NCBI GenBank assembly: GCA_038227745.1
Contig: JBBRPS010000531.1
Coordinates: 1 to 7,241 of the forward strand
Source of the DNA: DASPXY01 sp038227745
GTDB lineage: Bacteria; Planctomycetota; Planctomycetia; Gemmatales; Gemmataceae
DNA length: 7,241 bases
Direction of reading: 5' to 3'
Made by a program: the position numbers and the translations under genes. Shown here one piece after another: positions 5,573 through 7,241 of the stretch. The stretch's first letter is position 1; each line of letters starts with the position of its first letter. The notes under the pieces were generated by a model that did not search any database, was not told where the DNA came from, and saw nothing but the letters and a program-made list of their open reading frames with translations.

Positions 5573-5797
5573 TCAAAGGCGCAGGGTGATGGCCGCCTTT
5601 TCTTGGGAGAGTTGTTTCAAGAACGTCGCGAACTCAGCATTGTTCTTCAGAAGTTCCACTTCCACATCGAAGTCGTCCACCTGGGACAGGGCGAAGACCG
5701 ACCCATCTGGTCTTCTCAACACCACGAGTTCTGTCTTCGCGAGGCCAATCAGTTCCTCAACAGCAGGATGCGCATGTTCCAGCTCAATGACCTTCAT
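5573..5797 (-). CDS. solitary Phd/YefM-like antitoxin-type protein
   Basis: A 74-residue protein resembling the N-terminal DNA-binding fold of Phd/YefM antitoxins: MKVIELEHAHPAVEELI, then TELVVLRRPDGSVFAL (22-37, the beta-strand pair), then an acidic VDDFDVEVELL (40-50) and NNAEFATFLKQLS (52-64). In characterised members the N-terminus binds operator DNA and the C-terminus neutralises a toxin. The ATG at 5797 follows GAGGTG with 5-nt spacing. No toxin gene (PIN, RelE/ParE, Fic or Doc type) lies on either side; downstream is the convergent terminator and upstream, 48 bp away on the same strand, the DUF4058 gene. Relatives I recall continue after the ISL/ITL motif with a short Glu/Arg-rich helix, whereas this one stops at ITLRL, so the C-terminus may be truncated. 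The function as an antitoxin is inferred; it may be a free-standing regulator. Confidence 0.7.
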   Translation of the reverse strand: MKVIELEHAHPAVEELIGLAKTELVVLRRPDGSVFALSQVDDFDVEVELLKNNAEFATFLKQLSQEKAAITLRL

Positions 5798-5802
5798 AGT
5801 TT

Positions 5803-5808
5803 CACCTC
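5803..5808 (-). promoter_or_regulatory. Shine-Dalgarno site of the Phd-like gene
   Basis: On the minus strand GAGGTG lies 5 nt before the ATG at 5797. It supports translation of this small gene and fixes its start. It falls inside the 48-bp gap after the DUF4058 stop, which suits co-transcription with independent initiation. Confidence 0.75.
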
Positions 5809-5845
5809 TCGGTCGCCAATGTACAGCGGCGTGCGGGTGTGTTTG

Positions 5846-6571
5846 CTACAGGCGGCTGCGCTCCCGGGCGTCGGTGTAACTGGCTTCGAGATCGAGCGGC
5901 ACGGCGCGGAAGCCTCGCAGCGCCAGGGGCATGATCGGCAGCGTCTCGCCGACCACCAGCGGGGCGAGCCAGACGTCGATGAGGTCGGCGTCGCCGCGCC
6001 GCACCGGGCGGTAGGCCACGCTGTAGAGCGACGTCCCGAGCGGCAGCGCGTGCGCCTCGGCGAGACCGAGCAAGCGCACCAGTTCGTTGTGCAGGTTCGC
6101 CAGGCGGCTCGTCACGATGTCGAGGACGACCAGCCCGATGCCGTGCTGCAGGTAGGCAGCGCCTTTGGCCGCGAAGGCACGGCGGCTGTCGTGGCGGTCC
6201 TTATGGCGGGGGCTGACGAGCTCGACGACGCCGACCAGGCGCGCGTCGTCTTGCTCGTCCCGCACGTGGACTTCGAGGTCATCGGGAAAGACGGCCGGCA
6301 TGACGACGGTCGCGACCGGGGGCGCCCAGGCTTGCAGGGCCACGCTACCGACGGCGCCGTTGCCCTGCCCTTCGGCCGCGGCCGCGGTGTTCTCGAACTC
6401 CGCCACGTCCGCCTCGACGCGGCTGCCGCGGTGGATCTGCACCTCCGCGAAGTAGCGCGGCGGCAGCATACGCTGGAGGGCGTCGGCGATCGAGTTGGCC
6501 CAGCGCGAGTGGAACGACTCCCACGAGCGGTGGGGGAACAAGGGCGGGTGGAAGTGGTCCAGCAGCGGCAT
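5846..6571 (-). CDS. DUF4058-type protein, possible PD-(D/E)XK fold
   Basis: Function unknown. From the ATG at 6571 it has 241 residues, beginning MPLLDHFHPPLFPHRSWESF, an opening I associate with DUF4058 proteins that are numerous in planctomycetes and cyanobacteria. Visible landmarks: PPRYFAEVQIH (37-47), EADVAEFE (53-60), an Ala/Gly-rich stretch (62-75), then VGVVELVSPRHKDR (113-126) with a following Lys136 and AAYLQHGIGLVVLDIV (138-153). The pattern Asp55, Glu117 and Lys124 or Lys136 is like the Uma2-type PD-(D/E)XK arrangement (VEVLSPS, then K and a Y..G..LV.D strand), so a nuclease-like fold is an inference, and activity is unproven. No signal peptide or membrane segment is seen. The start follows GGAGG with 5-nt spacing; an in-frame extension to 6760 is low-complexity and rejected. 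It lies 48 bp upstream of the Phd-like gene on the same strand. Confidence 0.75.
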   Translation of the reverse strand: MPLLDHFHPPLFPHRSWESFHSRWANSIADALQRMLPPRYFAEVQIHRGSRVEADVAEFENTAAAAEGQGNGAVGSVALQAWAPPVATVVMPAVFPDDLEVHVRDEQDDARLVGVVELVSPRHKDRHDSRRAFAAKGAAYLQHGIGLVVLDIVTSRLANLHNELVRLLGLAEAHALPLGTSLYSVAYRPVRRGDADLIDVWLAPLVVGETLPIMPLALRGFRAVPLDLEASYTDARERSRL

Positions 6572-6892
6572 GGGTTCCTCCCCGAAAGCCAGGCGGTCTT
6601 GTGCGATGCGAGCAACCGTCAAACCTCCGGCAGCAGGGACACCGGTACGGTATCGACCGCGGCGCCGGGCCGCTCGTCTCACCGGCCCGCGACCCGAGGG
6701 ACTCCGCGCGGGGCCAAGGGCGGTTCCGCCGGCGGCTGGGAGAGGCAAGCGACCAGGCAACTGACAGCGTGGAACAGGGCCACGGGCAACTCCTTGAACA
6801 GAGGGCAGGATGGGACTGTCCTGAGACTATCCGCGGCCGCGGGCCGTCGCAAGACTTTTCCCTGGACGTGGGCCGTCCATCCTCTAAGCCGA
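6572..6892. other. 321-bp spacer between the oxidoreductase and DUF4058 genes
   Basis: No convincing gene is found here. On the minus strand the stretch follows the oxidoreductase stop and precedes the DUF4058 start. It contains a Shine-Dalgarno site for DUF4058 (GGAGG, 6577-6581), a 12-bp perfect palindrome CCGCGGCCGCGG (6831-6842), a 6-bp hairpin near the oxidoreductase stop (6863-6879), and a minus-strand TTGACG near 6616-6621 without a matching -10. Several frames are open across it, as expected in GC-rich DNA, but they give low-complexity Arg/Pro/Gly-rich translations. Confidence 0.5.
6863..6879 (-). terminator. possible hairpin 3' of the oxidoreductase gene
   Basis: TGGACG and CGTCCA (6863-6868 with 6874-6879) pair around a 5-nt loop, 13 bp past the minus-strand stop at 6893. 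On the minus strand it is followed by GGGAAAAGTC, not a T run, so a canonical intrinsic terminator is not supported. The 12-bp GC palindrome at 6831-6842 lies a little further on. Termination here could instead depend on Rho. Confidence 0.3.
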
Positions 6893-7241
6893 TCAGCGCC
6901 CGTCGTCACCCACTCCTTCGAGCAAGGCGTGCAGCAACTCTGCCGGGTGGACCGCCGTGCGGCCAGTGAAATGCTGGATCTGCAAGCGGCACGAGAAGCC
7001 CGGAGCCACGATCGCGTCCGCCGCGTCCGCCTTGCGCAGTGCCGGAAACAGCCGCTGCTCGCCGACCAGGCGCGACACTTCGTAATGCTCCGTCTCGTAG
7101 CCGAACGAGCCGGCCATGCCGCAACATCCCGCGTCGAGGTCGATCACCTCCACGCCGGGGAGGCGGCGCAGCAGGCGCAGGAGCGGCGCCATGCCGACCA
7201 GCGCCCGCTGGTGACAGTGCCCCTGCACGAGCACTTTCTTC
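6893..7241 (-). CDS. FAD/Fe-S oxidoreductase, C-terminal CCG-domain fragment (partial)
   Basis: Only the last 115 codons are in the window; the frame is open to the right edge and reads KKVLVQGHCHQRALVG there, so the GTG at 7234 is an internal Val, not the start. GHCHQ, DAGCCGMAGSFGYE and APGFSC are the cysteine-rich CCG signature found at the C-terminus of large proteins that join an FAD-binding oxidase (D-lactate or glycolate dehydrogenase type) to a 4Fe-4S domain, the YdiJ-like group of about 950-1000 residues. In such enzymes electrons from a 2-hydroxyacid pass via FAD and Fe-S to the respiratory chain. The CCG domain binds a non-canonical Fe-S cluster or acts in thiol redox transfer. The substrate cannot be told from this piece, and a stand-alone GlpC/LutA-like Fe-S subunit remains possible. 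It ends 321 bp before the DUF4058 gene. Confidence 0.85.
   Translation of the reverse strand, partial: KKVLVQGHCHQRALVGMAPLLRLLRRLPGVEVIDLDAGCCGMAGSFGYETEHYEVSRLVGEQRLFPALRKADAADAIVAPGFSCRLQIQHFTGRTAVHPAELLHALLEGVGDDGR

Noticed and set aside
6572..6760. 63-codon N-terminal extension of the DUF4058 gene
   Set aside because: It is Arg/Pro/Gly-rich and low in complexity; the ATG at 6571 has a good ribosome binding site and starts the recognisable family N-terminus.
6679..6909. 76-codon minus-strand frame in the 321-bp spacer
   Set aside because: It overlaps the end of the oxidoreductase gene in another frame and has no ribosome binding site or recognisable motif.

Overview
This GC-rich window reads as chromosomal DNA from a planctomycete, most likely of the Gemmata group. 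That is an inference from high GC, a DUF4058-type protein, a solitary Phd-like small protein of a kind common in that phylum, the neighbouring kdsB and pyrG genes (an order I also recall from Chlamydia, in the same superphylum), and long intergenic palindromes. No 16S or other lineage marker is present, so the assignment rests on protein resemblance alone.

Layout, left to right. Plus strand: a TolC-type outer-membrane channel protein (its 5' end may lie off the window); a 295-bp spacer dominated by a 26-bp perfect hairpin whose arms are themselves palindromes; kdsB (CMP-Kdo synthetase) with an extended -10 promoter; a 135-bp spacer with a good promoter and a leader hairpin; pyrG (CTP synthase) ending in an A10 tract; a 205-bp spacer holding an AT-rich heptad-repeat hairpin; an unrecognised six-helix membrane protein closed by a clear intrinsic terminator. 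Minus strand, convergent with these: a 74-residue Phd/YefM-like orphan antitoxin, a DUF4058 protein 48 bp upstream of it, a 321-bp spacer, and the C-terminal end of a CCG-domain FAD/Fe-S oxidoreductase that runs off the right edge.

KdsB and PyrG are functionally linked: PyrG makes the CTP that KdsB uses to activate Kdo for lipopolysaccharide. With a TolC-like channel beside them, they point to a Gram-negative type envelope. The DUF4058 and Phd-like genes form a possible two-gene unit of unknown role. I see no CRISPR array, transposase, tRNA or rRNA. The least ordinary features are the nested palindrome at 1799-1862, the heptad hairpin with two competing pairings at 4511-4583, the A10 tract at the end of pyrG, and the orphan antitoxin/DUF4058 pair.
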